Origin: Marinobacter sp. F4218
Lineage (GTDB): Bacteria; Pseudomonadota; Gammaproteobacteria; Pseudomonadales; Oleiphilaceae
DNA length: 64,000 nt
Direction of reading: 5' to 3'
Assembly (NCBI RefSeq): GCF_019443085.1
Contig: NZ_JAHZIL010000003.1
Location: forward strand, 1,984,001-2,048,000
Part shown: positions 55,133-64,000 of the stretch, piece after piece
How the letters are laid out: every line of letters starts with the position of its first letter
How positions within the stretch are numbered: position 1 is the stretch's first letter
Program-made: the position numbers and the translations under genes
The notes under the pieces: generated by a model
Seen by the model: only the letters and a program-made list of their open reading frames with translations
The model's database searches: none
Told to the model about the DNA's origin: nothing

Positions 55133-55207
55133 GTGGGTTGCCTTTCTTCCGGAAAAAAGAACTCGCTGCGCTCAGACACCTTTGTTCCCTGCAGAAAGGC
55201 AACCCAC
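55133..55207 (+). repeat. Intergenic hairpin repeat, copy 3 (SDR / phosphotransferase gap)
   Basis: A 15-bp perfect inverted repeat (55133-55147 with 55193-55207) encloses a second, imperfect GGAAAAAAG/CTTTGTTCC stem and the core GAACTCGCTGCGCTCAGACA (55159-55178). The core is identical to copy 1; the arms share almost no sequence with it yet pair perfectly with each other. It is inside the probable catabolic operon. Confidence 0.9.
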
Positions 55208-55268
55208 CCGTCGTCCGCTGAAACCGTTGCGGGCTGCGGTACACAAAGAGTTAAAGAAGGCTGAGACG

Positions 55269-56333
55269 ATGAGTATTGAGCCGGAGTTGGTGGACGTTCT
55301 GCCAGCACACAAGTTCGACGAGTCCAGGCTGTTGGTTTGGCTGCAAAAAGAGTTGCCAGAGATTGGTAACCGACTGGACGTCAAACAATTTCAGGGCGGT
55401 CAGTCCAACCCCACGTTCCTGCTGGACACCGACAGTGGCCGTTATGTCCTGCGCAAGAAACCGCCCGGGAAAACCTTGCCCTCCGCCCACATGGTCGAGC
55501 GCGAGTACAAGGTAATGCGTGCTCTGTCGGAGCATACCACCGTGCCAGTGCCAAAGGTTCGGGTGCTGTGTGAGAACAGCGATGTCATTGGTACCCCGTT
55601 CTACGTCATGGACTACATGGAAGGCCGGATTGTCAGCCATTCGGCCCTTCGGGCGCTGGACCGTCATGAACGACTGCCGGCCCACCTCTCCGCCATCGAC
55701 ACTCTGGCAAAGCTGCATTCGGTGGATGTCAACGCCGTCGGCCTCGGTGATTTTGGCCGGCCCGAGGGTTACGTGGCCCGGCAGGTGTCGCGCTGGACCA
55801 AGCAATACCTGGCCTCCAAGACCGATGACATGCCAGCCATGGACAAACTGATGGCGTGGCTGCCGGAGAACCTGCCGTCCAGCGACGAGTGCGCCATCGC
55901 CCATGGGGATTACCGGTTTGGCAACCTGATGCTGGCGCCGGATAAGCCCGAGGTGATCGCGATCCTGGACTGGGAACTGTCCACCCTGGGGCATCCACTG
56001 GCGGATCTGGCCTATTACTGCCTGCCTTATTACCTGCCATCGGATTTGGAAGGCATGCGAGGGCTGCAAGGGGAGGACCTGGAGGCGCTGGGGATTCCCA
56101 ACGAACAGGAAACCATCGCCCGATACTGCGCCCGGACCGGACGTGACGGCATTGATGACTGGCATGTGTATCTGGCGTTCTCGCTGTTCCGTCTGGCCGC
56201 CATCCTGCAAGGTGTCTACAAGCGTGCCCTGGATGGTAACGCCGCCAATGCCAACGCCCTGGACGTCGGTAAACGCGCCAGCCTGCTCGCTCAGGTGGGC
56301 TGGAAGATCGCCAGCGAAGGAGCAAAGTCATGA
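55269..56333 (+). CDS. Phosphotransferase-family protein (ACAD10-like APH domain)
   Basis: This 354-residue APH-fold kinase has FQGGQSNPTFLLDT (glycine loop), VLRKKPPGK (ATP lysine) and the catalytic IAHGDYRFGNLML followed by AILDWELSTLGHPLADLA. Such proteins accompany or are fused to ACAD10/11 acyl-CoA dehydrogenases and phosphorylate 4-hydroxyacyl-CoA in catabolism of hydroxy acids. The gene order fits that role; the substrate is inferred. The stop overlaps the surE start by 4 nt. Confidence 0.9.
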   Translation: MSIEPELVDVLPAHKFDESRLLVWLQKELPEIGNRLDVKQFQGGQSNPTFLLDTDSGRYVLRKKPPGKTLPSAHMVEREYKVMRALSEHTTVPVPKVRVLCENSDVIGTPFYVMDYMEGRIVSHSALRALDRHERLPAHLSAIDTLAKLHSVDVNAVGLGDFGRPEGYVARQVSRWTKQYLASKTDDMPAMDKLMAWLPENLPSSDECAIAHGDYRFGNLMLAPDKPEVIAILDWELSTLGHPLADLAYYCLPYYLPSDLEGMRGLQGEDLEALGIPNEQETIARYCARTGRDGIDDWHVYLAFSLFRLAAILQGVYKRALDGNAANANALDVGKRASLLAQVGWKIASEGAKS

Positions 56334-57109
56334 CGGGTCCCATCGTTCAACGCATCCTGATCACCAACGACGACGGCATCAACGCCCCCGGGCTGGCGGT
56401 GTTGGAGGCCATTGCCAACAACCTGGCCGAAGAGGTCTGGGTGGTGGCGCCGGAGCATGATCGCAGTGGCGCCGGCCAGAGCATCTCCATCCACGATCCG
56501 CTGCGGGTTTACGAAACCGGTCCGAGGCGCTTTGCGGTGTCCGGCACCCCGGCGGATTGTGTGCTCTATTCCCTGGCCAAGTGGTTCGAGGAGAGTCCAC
56601 CGGACCTGGTGCTTTCCGGCGTCAACTGCGGGGCCAATATCAGTGATTCGGTGCAGTACTCCGGCACGGTCGGTGCGGTGCTCAGTGCCGTGCACATGGA
56701 CATTCCGGCCATCGCCCTGAGTCAGGCGTTTCTGTCCCGCGAGGGTATCCAGTGGGACCCGGTCCGGCGTTTTGGCGAGGCCGTTGTCCGCAAACTCTTT
56801 CAGCCGGACCAGGTGCGGGCCTGGAACGTCAATTTCCCCGCCTGCGAGGCCACGGCTATTACCCGGGCTCACTGGTGCCGCCAGTCCACCGGCTCCATTC
56901 AGCGCGCCCGGCTCATGGCCGGACGGGACGCCCGGAGCCTGCCCTACTGGTGGCTCGGCTTTGATCGCAACTCCCGCCACATCGTTGCGCCGGACGCCGA
57001 CGTGACCGTGCTGCGGAACCAGGCCATCGCCATTACCCCCCTACGACACGAAGACCCCCTGCCCGGGGGCGTCAACGAATTCGATCTGTCCGCATTGGCG
57101 GCTGACTGA
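56330..57109 (+). CDS. surE: 5'/3'-nucleotidase SurE
   Basis: This 259-residue SurE-fold phosphatase has the metal-binding ITNDDGINAPG (about 10-20) and the conserved SGVNCGANISDSVQYSGTVG. SurE hydrolyses nucleoside monophosphates and some other phosphomonoesters. The usual neighbours pcm, nlpD and rpoS are absent. It is coupled by ATGA overlap to an APH-type kinase inside a catabolic operon, so it may dephosphorylate a pathway intermediate. Confidence 0.88.
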   Translation: MTGPIVQRILITNDDGINAPGLAVLEAIANNLAEEVWVVAPEHDRSGAGQSISIHDPLRVYETGPRRFAVSGTPADCVLYSLAKWFEESPPDLVLSGVNCGANISDSVQYSGTVGAVLSAVHMDIPAIALSQAFLSREGIQWDPVRRFGEAVVRKLFQPDQVRAWNVNFPACEATAITRAHWCRQSTGSIQRARLMAGRDARSLPYWWLGFDRNSRHIVAPDADVTVLRNQAIAITPLRHEDPLPGGVNEFDLSALAAD

Positions 57110-57129
57110 TTAAAACCTGGAGAACAACA

Positions 57130-58797
57130 ATGATGTTCACGCGCCATTACAAGGTCTGGCCCCACGAACTGCCCAAGACCATGACCCTTCCGAAGACCAG
57201 TGTGTTCACCAATCTGGAGATCTCGGCCCAACGGTTTCCGGACCACACGGCGATCATTTTCTACGATGCACCGATCACCTACCGTCGGCTGCTGGATGAG
57301 GTCGAGGCCATGGCGGGCTACCTGCAGGCCCAGGGCGTCAAGAAGGGTGACCGGGTGCTGCTGTACATGCAGAACTCGCCCCAGTACGTCATTTCCTACT
57401 ACGCCATTCTCCGTGCGGATGCCGTGGTGATTCCGGTCAACCCGATGAACCGGGCTGCTGAACTGGAGCATTACATCGCCGATACGGGGGCTTCCGTGTG
57501 CCTCGCCGGCCAGGAGCTGGCCGGATTTATTTCGCCGTTGCTGTCGGAAACCGATCTTGAACAGGTGGTGGTGGCGTCCTACAGCGCCTACATCAAGCCG
57601 GATACCGATCTGGACCTGCCGGCGGAAGTGGCGGCGCCGGTGTGGTCCAAAGATCTTCCCGGCATGGTGAGCTGGGAAACGGCCATGGCCGCCCACCACA
57701 CGCCGGCGCCCCATACGGCGACGCCGGATGACCTGGCGGTCATTCCCTACAGCTCCGGAACCACCGGTGCGCCCAAGGGCTGCATGCACACCCACCGGTC
57801 GGTGATGGCCACGGCCGTACATCGGGTGTTCTGGAATCTGAGCACCCCGGACAGCGTGCAGCTGGCGACCCTGCCGTTCTTCCACGTGACGGGCATGACC
57901 GGCTCCATGAACGGTCCCATTTACAGCGGTTCGACGTCCGTGATCATGACCCGCTGGGAGCGCACCACGGCGGCGCGACTCATTGAGCGGTACAGCGTCA
58001 CTGGCTGGACCAACATTGTGACCATGGCGGTGGACTTCCTGTCCAATCCGGACATCGGCAAGTACGACCTTTCCAGCCTCAACATGATCGGGGGCGGTGG
58101 CGCCGCCATGCCGGTTGCAGTGGCTGAAAAGCTGAAAGCGATGACCGGGCTGGACTACATCGAAGGCTATGGCCTGTCCGAGACCATGGCGGCTACCCAC
58201 ATCAATCCGAACGCCAATCCCAAACCCCAGTGTCTGGGAATCCCGGTGTTCGACGTGGACAGCCGCATCATCGATGTGGAAACCCTGGAAGAAAAGGCCC
58301 CGGGCGAGACCGGCGAGATTGTCTCCTGTGGCCCCCAGGTCACGATCGGCTACTGGAACCGGCCGGCGGAGACCGAGGCGGCCTTTGTGGAAATCGACGG
58401 CAAACGCTTCTTCCGCACCGGAGATCTGGGTTACTACGACGAGGATGGCTATTTCTTCATGGTCGATCGCGTCAAGCGCATGATCAACGCCTCGGGCTTC
58501 AAGGTCTGGCCGTCCGAGGTGGAAGGTCTCATGTACCGGCACCCGGCCATCCACGAGGTCTGCATCATTTCCTCGCCCGATCCCAAGCGGGGCGAGACCG
58601 TGAAGGCCTGCATCGTGCTGACCCCGGAAGCGGACGGCAAGACCACGGTCGAGGACATCACCGGCTGGTGCAAGGAGCAGATGGCCGCCTACAAGGTGCC
58701 CACGCTGGTCGAGTTCGTGGAGACGCTCCCAAAGTCGCCCACCGGTAAATTGATGTGGCGCGCCCTTCAGGAAGAAGAGTGGAAGAAAAATGCCTAG
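57130..58797 (+). CDS. Acyl-CoA ligase, AMP-binding family (second)
   Basis: This 555-residue adenylate-forming enzyme has IPYSSGTTGAPKGCMH (about 207-222), GYGLSETMA and FFRTGDLGYYDEDGYFFMVDRVKRMI. The catalytic lysine lies in KSPTGKLMWRAL. It probably produces the CoA thioester used by the ACAD and SDR genes upstream. GGAG lies 7 nt before the start (ATG ATG). It is followed by an AT-rich gap and the ABC importer. Confidence 0.92.
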   Translation: MMFTRHYKVWPHELPKTMTLPKTSVFTNLEISAQRFPDHTAIIFYDAPITYRRLLDEVEAMAGYLQAQGVKKGDRVLLYMQNSPQYVISYYAILRADAVVIPVNPMNRAAELEHYIADTGASVCLAGQELAGFISPLLSETDLEQVVVASYSAYIKPDTDLDLPAEVAAPVWSKDLPGMVSWETAMAAHHTPAPHTATPDDLAVIPYSSGTTGAPKGCMHTHRSVMATAVHRVFWNLSTPDSVQLATLPFFHVTGMTGSMNGPIYSGSTSVIMTRWERTTAARLIERYSVTGWTNIVTMAVDFLSNPDIGKYDLSSLNMIGGGGAAMPVAVAEKLKAMTGLDYIEGYGLSETMAATHINPNANPKPQCLGIPVFDVDSRIIDVETLEEKAPGETGEIVSCGPQVTIGYWNRPAETEAAFVEIDGKRFFRTGDLGYYDEDGYFFMVDRVKRMINASGFKVWPSEVEGLMYRHPAIHEVCIISSPDPKRGETVKACIVLTPEADGKTTVEDITGWCKEQMAAYKVPTLVEFVETLPKSPTGKLMWRALQEEEWKKNA

Positions 58798-58851
58798 AAA
58801 TATTTAAAATCGATACCTAAGATTCGCACTGCGAAACATGATTTTAAATAA

Positions 58852-58886
58852 TTGACAATTGAGACGATCAATGTAATTGTTTCAAT
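58852..58886 (+). promoter_or_regulatory. Promoter/operator candidate of the ABC importer operon
   Basis: A consensus TTGACA -35 box (58852-58857) is overlapped by the inverted repeat ATTGAGAC-N13-GTTTCAAT (58858-58886, 7 of 8 symmetric). The -10 box is poor (AATTGT), fitting an activated or tightly regulated promoter. The region is markedly AT-rich compared with the rest of the window. Confidence 0.5.
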
Positions 58887-58892
58887 CAAGCC

Positions 58893-58912
58893 GCAGGGCC
58901 GCCATGCCCTGC
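58893..58912 (+). other. Short GC hairpin upstream of the ABC importer
   Basis: GCAGGGC and GCCCTGC pair perfectly around CGCCAT. There is no T-run, so it is more likely a leader structure than a terminator of the ligase gene. Confidence 0.45.
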
Positions 58913-58963
58913 AGACTTTAGCCTCAAAGATTTCCGATAAAAACAACCAACGGAGGGGCAGAA

Positions 58964-59827
58964 TTGAACCTTTTCCTGCAGCAAGTCATCAACGGGTTAA
59001 CCCTGGGGAGCATCTACGGTCTCGTAGCCCTGGGGCTGACCCTGGTCTACGGAATACTCCACATTCCGAACTTTGCACACGGCGCGCTCTACATGGTCGG
59101 TGCATTCATGTCCTACTTCTTCATGGTCGACCTCGGTGTCCATTACTGGCTTGCCATGGCAGGGTCTGCGGCCGTCATCGCCTTGCTGGGCATTGTCTGT
59201 GAGCGACTGGTGTTCCACCCCCTGAGGCACTCGCCACCAATCCACGACAAGATCGCCGCGATCGGCATTCTGTTGTTCCTGGAGGCGCTGGTGCAGATGT
59301 TCTGGGGCGCCGATTTCCGCCGCATGAGCTCGCCCTTCACCGGCATCATGAATTTTGACGGTCTGATCATTCCGGAGCAGCGCCTGCTCATCATCGTCGC
59401 TGCCTTTGTGCTGGTGTTTGCGCTGCAGATGTTCCTGCGCAAGACCATGACCGGCGCCACCATTATCGCCATGGCCCAGAGCCGGGAAGGCGCATTCCTG
59501 GTCGGTATCGACGCCAACCGGGTGGCGATGATGACGTTCGCGATATCCGGTGCCCTGGCCGCGGTGGCAGCCACCCTGTATGCCCCCATCAACCTGGTGT
59601 ACCCGGCCATGGGGCATCTGGTGATCATGAAAGCCTTCGTGATCATCATCCTTGGCGGCATGGGCAGCATTCCCGGCGCCATTGTCGGCGGCATGATCAT
59701 CGGTTTTGCCGAGGCGTTTGGCGGCTTCTACATCTCCACCGCCTACAAGGACATTATCGCCTTCGGCCTGCTGGTACTGATTCTCTCCATACGCCCACAG
59801 GGCCTGTTCGCAAAGGGGGCGCACTGA
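58964..59827 (+). CDS. livH: Branched-chain-type ABC permease LivH
   Basis: This 287-residue LivH-type membrane protein has about eight helices and the signature GSIYGLVALGLTLVYGILHIPNFAHG. The start is TTG with GGAGG 7 nt upstream. In this catabolic setting the importer may carry a carboxylic acid or amide rather than leucine. Confidence 0.92.
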   Translation: MNLFLQQVINGLTLGSIYGLVALGLTLVYGILHIPNFAHGALYMVGAFMSYFFMVDLGVHYWLAMAGSAAVIALLGIVCERLVFHPLRHSPPIHDKIAAIGILLFLEALVQMFWGADFRRMSSPFTGIMNFDGLIIPEQRLLIIVAAFVLVFALQMFLRKTMTGATIIAMAQSREGAFLVGIDANRVAMMTFAISGALAAVAATLYAPINLVYPAMGHLVIMKAFVIIILGGMGSIPGAIVGGMIIGFAEAFGGFYISTAYKDIIAFGLLVLILSIRPQGLFAKGAH

Positions 59828-59829
59828 CC

Positions 59830-60864
59830 ATGTTGTTCAAGCTTGGAGCCATGTTAATGACACCGGGCGCGAAACTGGCACTGCTGGTTTTTGCGATCGT
59901 GTTTCCATTTCTCGCCAGTAACGAGTACCAGGTCTATGTGATGGCGTCGGCCTTCGTCTGGGCTATTGCGGTATACGGCCTGAACATCATTACCGGTTTC
60001 TGCGGTCAGCTGAACCTGGCCCACGGTGGCTTCTTCGCCATCGGTGCCTACACCCTGGGCCTGCTGACCGCGGATGCCGGCTGGAGTTTCTGGCCTGCCT
60101 TTGTGGCCGCCCTGGTGGTGACCGCCGTCCTGGGATTTTTCGTGGGCATCGTGTCCCTGCGTCTGAAAGAGCATTACTTCGCCATTTTCACGCTGTGTGT
60201 GGGGTTCATCATCTACCTGCTGATCGACAAGTGGGAGGAGTTGACCCATGGGCCTATCGGGGTACGTGACATTGCCGAACCCTATGGCTTTGGCTTGGTG
60301 GACTTCACCGAAACCACCCCCTTCTATTACCTGGTGCTGGCGTTTCTGGTGTTCGCGATCTGGTTCATGGGGCGGCTTTCCCGTTCCCTGTTGGGGCGTA
60401 CCTTCATCGCCATCCGTAACGGCGATGAGCTGGCCCAGTCCCTGGGTATCAACCTGATGCGCAACAAGGTGCTGGCATTCGTGTTGTCCACCACCTACGC
60501 CGGTCTGGCCGGTGCACTCTACGCCGGGATGGTCCGGTTCATCGGGCCGGAAGAGGCCAACATCGTGCACACCTTCGACATGATCACCTACCTGCTGGTT
60601 GGCGGTATCGGCACCATCACCGGGCCACTGCTGGGGACCGTCGGTATCGTCTGGATCACCCAGTCGCTGCAGTTCCTGGAAGAGTACCGGATGATTATCT
60701 TCGGTCCGCTGCTGGTGCTGCTGGTGATCTTCTTCCCGCGGGGCATCACCGGCTCGTTCCTGACCTGGATGCATCGCAAGGCCCAGAGCGTTGCGCCGGA
60801 GAAGAAGCGCACCGAGAGCAAGGTGACCACAACCCGGACCCGGGAGGCCGAGAACAATGCTTAA
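59830..60864 (+). CDS. livM: Branched-chain-type ABC permease LivM
   Basis: This 344-residue LivM-type permease has about nine to ten helices and the conserved [20 protein letters not shown] segment. It forms the channel with LivH; its stop overlaps the LivG gene by 8 nt. Confidence 0.92.
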   Translation: MLFKLGAMLMTPGAKLALLVFAIVFPFLASNEYQVYVMASAFVWAIAVYGLNIITGFCGQLNLAHGGFFAIGAYTLGLLTADAGWSFWPAFVAALVVTAVLGFFVGIVSLRLKEHYFAIFTLCVGFIIYLLIDKWEELTHGPIGVRDIAEPYGFGLVDFTETTPFYYLVLAFLVFAIWFMGRLSRSLLGRTFIAIRNGDELAQSLGINLMRNKVLAFVLSTTYAGLAGALYAGMVRFIGPEEANIVHTFDMITYLLVGGIGTITGPLLGTVGIVWITQSLQFLEEYRMIIFGPLLVLLVIFFPRGITGSFLTWMHRKAQSVAPEKKRTESKVTTTRTREAENNA

Positions 60865-61624
60865 GGTAGAGCACCTGACCAAGATGTTTGGCGGCCTGGC
60901 CGCGGTAAACGATGTGTCCGTGGAATTCGAGGCGGGCAAGATCAACGCGATCATCGGGCCCAACGGCGCCGGCAAGAGCACGTTCTTCAATCTGATCTCC
61001 GGGCTGCATCAACCCACGTCCGGCCGGATTCTGCTGGATGGCGAGGATGTGACCCGCATGCCCTGCGACCAGGTCGCGCGGCTCGGTGTCGGCCGGACCT
61101 TCCAGACCACCAACCTGTTCGAACAGGCAACTGTTCTGGACAACCTCATTGTTGGCCATCGCCTGCGGACGAAATCCGGGCTCTGGGACGTGCTGATCAA
61201 CAGCCAGCGGCTGCAGCGCGAAGAGAAGGCGGCCCGGGACAAGGCCATGGAAGCGCTGGACTTCGTCGGGCTGACCAACGTAGCCGGCAAGTTCATCGCG
61301 GACATCACCCAGGAAGAGCGCAAGCGGGTGGCCTTCGCCCTGGCGTTGGCTACCGACCCGAAGATTGTGCTTCTGGATGAGCCGGCCGCCGGGATCAACC
61401 CGGAGGAGACCGAAGGTTTTGCCACGCTCATGCGCAAGATGGTGGATAACGGCCTGACCGTGTGCCTGATCGAACACAAGATGGACATGATCATGAGCCT
61501 TGCGGACAAGATCATGGTGCTGGACCACGGCGAGAAGATTGCCGAGGGCACAGCCGAGGAGGTCCGTAATAATCCGGTGGTGATCGAGGCCTACCTGGGA
61601 GGGGATGAAGATGCTGCAGCTTAA
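60857..61624 (+). CDS. livG: Branched-chain-type ABC ATPase LivG
   Basis: This 255-residue ATPase has Walker [10 protein letters not shown] (about 35-43) and Walker [16 protein letters not shown]. The ABC signature region reads [10 protein letters not shown] rather than LSGGxxQ, an unusual variant for an active ATPase. It overlaps livM by 8 nt and livF by 14 nt. Confidence 0.9.
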   Translation: MLKVEHLTKMFGGLAAVNDVSVEFEAGKINAIIGPNGAGKSTFFNLISGLHQPTSGRILLDGEDVTRMPCDQVARLGVGRTFQTTNLFEQATVLDNLIVGHRLRTKSGLWDVLINSQRLQREEKAARDKAMEALDFVGLTNVAGKFIADITQEERKRVAFALALATDPKIVLLDEPAAGINPEETEGFATLMRKMVDNGLTVCLIEHKMDMIMSLADKIMVLDHGEKIAEGTAEEVRNNPVVIEAYLGGDEDAAA

Positions 61625-62318
61625 TCACGTGGATGTCTGCTACGGCAGCTTCAAGGCCCTGACCGACATCTCCATGACTGTGGAAACCGGCGAGTTGGTG
61701 GTTCTGCTGGGCGCCAACGGGGCCGGCAAGACCACCCTGTTCAACGGCATCAGCGGACTGGTCAAGCCCGCCGCCGGCGAGATCAGGTTCGAGGACAAGA
61801 AACTCAACGGCATGAAGGCCAGCGCCATTGTGTCCAGCGGGGTGGTGCAGTGCGCCGAAGGTCGCAAGCTGTTTCCACAGATGACCGTCCAGCAGAACCT
61901 GATGATGGGCGCCTATGTCCATCGGGGTGACCGGCAGGGCAACCGGAAGCGTCTGAATGAGGTGCTTGAGCTGTTCCCGATCCTCGAGGACAAGGCCCAG
62001 CAGCCGGCCGGCTCCCTGTCCGGGGGGCAGCAACAGATGGTCGCCATTGGCCGCGCCATGATGAGTCGTCCGCGGCTTTTGATGCTGGACGAGCCCTCGC
62101 TCGGTCTGGCGCCGCTGGTGGTCAAGCAGATGTTCGAGACCATCCGGCAGATCAACAGCCTGGGTACTACGGTGCTGCTGGCTGAACAGAACGCCTTTGC
62201 GGCCCTCAAGATCGCCCACCGGGCCTACGTCATGGAGAACGGGCACCTCGTCATGGAGGGTGACCGCGAGGCCATGCTAGGCAACGAGCAGGTCCGTAAG
62301 GCATATATCGGGGCCTGA
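61611..62318 (+). CDS. livF: Branched-chain-type ABC ATPase LivF
   Basis: This 235-residue ATPase has Walker A GANGAGKTT (about 36-44), signature LSGGQQQM and Walker B LLMLDEPSLGLAP. ATG 61611 is preferred because the GGGAGGGG site ends directly before the earlier ATG at 61605. It pairs with LivG. Confidence 0.92.
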   Translation: MLQLNHVDVCYGSFKALTDISMTVETGELVVLLGANGAGKTTLFNGISGLVKPAAGEIRFEDKKLNGMKASAIVSSGVVQCAEGRKLFPQMTVQQNLMMGAYVHRGDRQGNRKRLNEVLELFPILEDKAQQPAGSLSGGQQQMVAIGRAMMSRPRLLMLDEPSLGLAPLVVKQMFETIRQINSLGTTVLLAEQNAFAALKIAHRAYVMENGHLVMEGDREAMLGNEQVRKAYIGA

Positions 62319-62367
62319 CGGCTCCGGCAAGTGAATTTCGACGAGCACAATCAACCAGGAGACAACA

Positions 62368-63516
62368 ATGAAAACAGCAAAGACACTGGGGAAAACGGTT
62401 GCAGCGGCGACCCTTGGTATGAGCCTCACCGCCGGCGCCATGGCGGGTGAAGTCAACATTGGATTCACCGGCCCGCTGAGCGGTGGCGCCGCCCTGTACG
62501 GTGAGAACACCCTGTCCGGTCTGCGTATGGCCGCGGAAGAAATCAACGCCGCCGGCGGTTTCGACCTCAACGGGGAAAAAACCACCATCAATCTGGTCTC
62601 CCTGGACGACCGCTATTCCCCGGCCCAGGCGGCCACCAACGCCAAGCGCCTGAAGCAGGAATCGAACGTGCCGGCGATCTTTATCCCGCATTCCGGGGGT
62701 GTGTTTGCGTTGCAGGACTTCAATGAGAAGGACAATTTCCTGATCATGGCCTACACCAGCGTGCCGACCGTGACCGAAAAGGGGAATGCCCTGACCATAC
62801 GAATCCCGCCGACCTTTGATGGCTATGTCCGGGCGTTCACGGACTATGCCCTGGAAAACCTGGGTACCTCCCTGGGCATGGCCGGTGCGACCCATGAGTA
62901 TGCCAAGATCTGGGCCTCCATGATTGAAAAGGAGTGGACCTCCAAGGGCGGTACAGTGGTGGCCAACAACCCGATGGACTACAACAAGTCCGCCGACTTC
63001 TTCACCGGCGTGAGCCGGATCATTGCCGAGGACCCGGACGTGATGTTCGTCGGTGGTGCCTCCGAGCCGACCGGTCTGGTGGTTCAGCAGGCCCGACAGA
63101 TGGGCTTCCAGGGCGGTTTCATCGTCATGGATCAAGCCAAGATTGACGAGGTCGCCAATGTCGCTGGCGGGCTGGAGATGGTTGAAGGTGCGGTTGGCGT
63201 GGTGCCCCTGAGCGTCTATGAGACCGAGGCCGCCCAGGACTTCATCAAGCGCTACGAGGCCGAATACGGCAAGACCCCGGGATCGGAAGCCGCCTACAAC
63301 TACCTGGCCCTGCACGGGCTGGTGGAAGCGATGGATGCCACCGAGTCGACCGATCCAAAGGTGATCCGCGCCGCCATGGGTGATGCCCTGAAGAACATGC
63401 CCACTCGCAAGAACCCGTATGAGGTGACCAACGTGACCGACAAGGGCGGTTTTGTCACGGATACCACGCTGGCCGTGGTAAAAGATGGCAAGATTGTTCA
63501 GGAAGAGATCGAGTAA
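62368..63516 (+). CDS. Branched-chain-type ABC substrate-binding protein (LivK-like)
   Basis: This 382-residue periplasmic binding protein of the type 1 fold (Peripla_BP_6) has a signal peptide (about 1-26, AMA cut). The mature protein begins GEVNIGFTGPLSGGAALYGEN. It presents substrate to LivHM. A start with AGGAG 7 nt upstream lies 49 nt after livF. A terminator follows. Confidence 0.93.
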   Translation: MKTAKTLGKTVAAATLGMSLTAGAMAGEVNIGFTGPLSGGAALYGENTLSGLRMAAEEINAAGGFDLNGEKTTINLVSLDDRYSPAQAATNAKRLKQESNVPAIFIPHSGGVFALQDFNEKDNFLIMAYTSVPTVTEKGNALTIRIPPTFDGYVRAFTDYALENLGTSLGMAGATHEYAKIWASMIEKEWTSKGGTVVANNPMDYNKSADFFTGVSRIIAEDPDVMFVGGASEPTGLVVQQARQMGFQGGFIVMDQAKIDEVANVAGGLEMVEGAVGVVPLSVYETEAAQDFIKRYEAEYGKTPGSEAAYNYLALHGLVEAMDATESTDPKVIRAAMGDALKNMPTRKNPYEVTNVTDKGGFVTDTTLAVVKDGKIVQEEIE

Positions 63517-63535
63517 ACGTCACTGTGTTAAACAG

Positions 63536-63568
63536 GGGGCAGGCCACCAATGGCCTGCCCCTTTTTTT
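63536..63568 (+). terminator. Terminator after the ABC binding-protein gene
   Basis: GGGGCAGGCC and GGCCTGCCCC form a perfect 10-bp stem around ACCAAT, followed by seven T. Its end is only 17 nt before the next start codon. Confidence 0.95.
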
Positions 63569-63585
63569 GGTAGGTGAGGCGCTCT

Positions 63586-64000
63586 ATGAAACTGAAAGAC
63601 TCTGTCGCCATCGTGACCGGATCCTCGTCAGGAATTGGAGCCGCAGTGGCTCGATTATTTGCCGAGCATGGCTGTCATGTGGTGATCAACTTCAGTCGGA
63701 ACGAGACTGGTGCACGCGCCGTGGCCTCGGACTGTGAACAGTATGGTGTAAAAGCGCTGGTGTGCCGGGCCGATGTGTCAGAGGATGCAGACTGTCGTGC
63801 CCTTGTGGACGAAACCCTGGCGCAGTTTGGTCGTATAGACATCCTGGTCAACAACGCAGGAACCACGAAGTTCTGTAACCACGGTGACCTTGAGGGCCTG
63901 GACAAGCGGGATTTTCTGGACCTCTATGCGATTAATACCGTGGGACCGTTCCAGATGACCCGGGCAGCTGAGACCGCGCTTCGAGCAAACGGGTCCGGCC
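63586..64000 (+). CDS. SDR-family dehydrogenase (third), truncated by the window edge
   Basis: The first 138 codons of an SDR are visible and open to the window end. Seen are the cofactor motif GSSSGIG (about 13-19), the adenine-site Asp region and NNAG (about 90). The catalytic Tyr/Lys lies beyond the edge. TGAGG precedes the ATG. It starts just behind the terminator, so it depends on read-through or an internal signal. Confidence 0.88.
   Translation, partial: MKLKDSVAIVTGSSSGIGAAVARLFAEHGCHVVINFSRNETGARAVASDCEQYGVKALVCRADVSEDADCRALVDETLAQFGRIDILVNNAGTTKFCNHGDLEGLDKRDFLDLYAINTVGPFQMTRAAETALRANGSG

Noticed and set aside
58893..58912. Terminator of the second acyl-CoA ligase gene
   Set aside because: The stem is perfect, but no T-run follows in the plus direction and it lies downstream of the likely promoter of the ABC genes.

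Overview
The window is about 64 kb of GC-rich DNA with dense, conventional gammaproteobacterial gene organisation. The protein families, the gene neighbourhoods and the mix of nitrate assimilation, TRAP/ABC uptake and acyl-CoA catabolism suggest a marine heterotroph of the Marinobacter/Alteromonadales-Pseudomonadales type. That assignment is inference from gene content; no rRNA or other marker gene is present. I found no tRNA, rRNA, CRISPR array, transposase or phage gene.

(1) 1-16.4 kb, assimilatory nitrate/nitrite reduction. On the minus strand a NirB-like FAD oxidoreductase, nirB and nirD form one operon. A nasR-type NIT/ANTAR antiterminator gene is divergent from it. Then come nrtA-nrtB-ATPase (minus), the molybdenum nitrate reductase nasA (plus), a SprT-like metalloprotease, and nirC followed by a PP2C-kinase fusion (minus). 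Four transcription units (nir, nrt, nasA, nirC) share one control layout: a -24/-12 (sigma-54) promoter, then a hexaloop hairpin that shares bases with an intrinsic terminator close to the start codon. nasR has its own sigma-54 promoter. This predicts dual control by nitrogen status (NtrC) and nitrate (NasR).

(2) 16.4-30.9 kb. A Fur-controlled exbB-exbD-exbD-tonB operon, a large dCache-HAMP-PAS-PAS-GGDEF protein, a lytic-transglycosylase-like protein with a TauE permease, an amidase, and an unknown 203-residue protein. These are followed by a DUF4331 protein / small lipoprotein / TPR protein / HupE-UreJ permease operon, divergent from an ECF sigma and RskA-like anti-sigma pair. This last locus is the best candidate for an undescribed envelope system.

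(3) 30.9-46.1 kb, mostly housekeeping and signalling: HDOD-GAF protein, metNIQ, 1-Cys peroxiredoxin, alanine symporter, CBS protein, S-formylglutathione hydrolase, degenerate HD-GYP protein, GGDEF protein, MATE pump, EamA permease, neurotransmitter:sodium symporter and a secreted hypothetical protein.

(4) 46.1-64 kb, an organic-acid catabolic region: TRAP transporter dctPQM, enoyl-CoA hydratase, two acyl-CoA ligases, two SDR dehydrogenases, a thioesterase, an acyl-CoA dehydrogenase, an ACAD-associated phosphotransferase, SurE, a five-gene branched-chain-type ABC transporter and a third, truncated SDR at the window edge. The likely job is import, CoA activation and beta-oxidation-like breakdown of a carboxylic acid. 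Its identity cannot be read from the sequence.

A repeat with an invariant 20-nt core and copy-specific but self-complementary arms occurs three times. Two of the copies lie in opposite orientation on either side of nirD.
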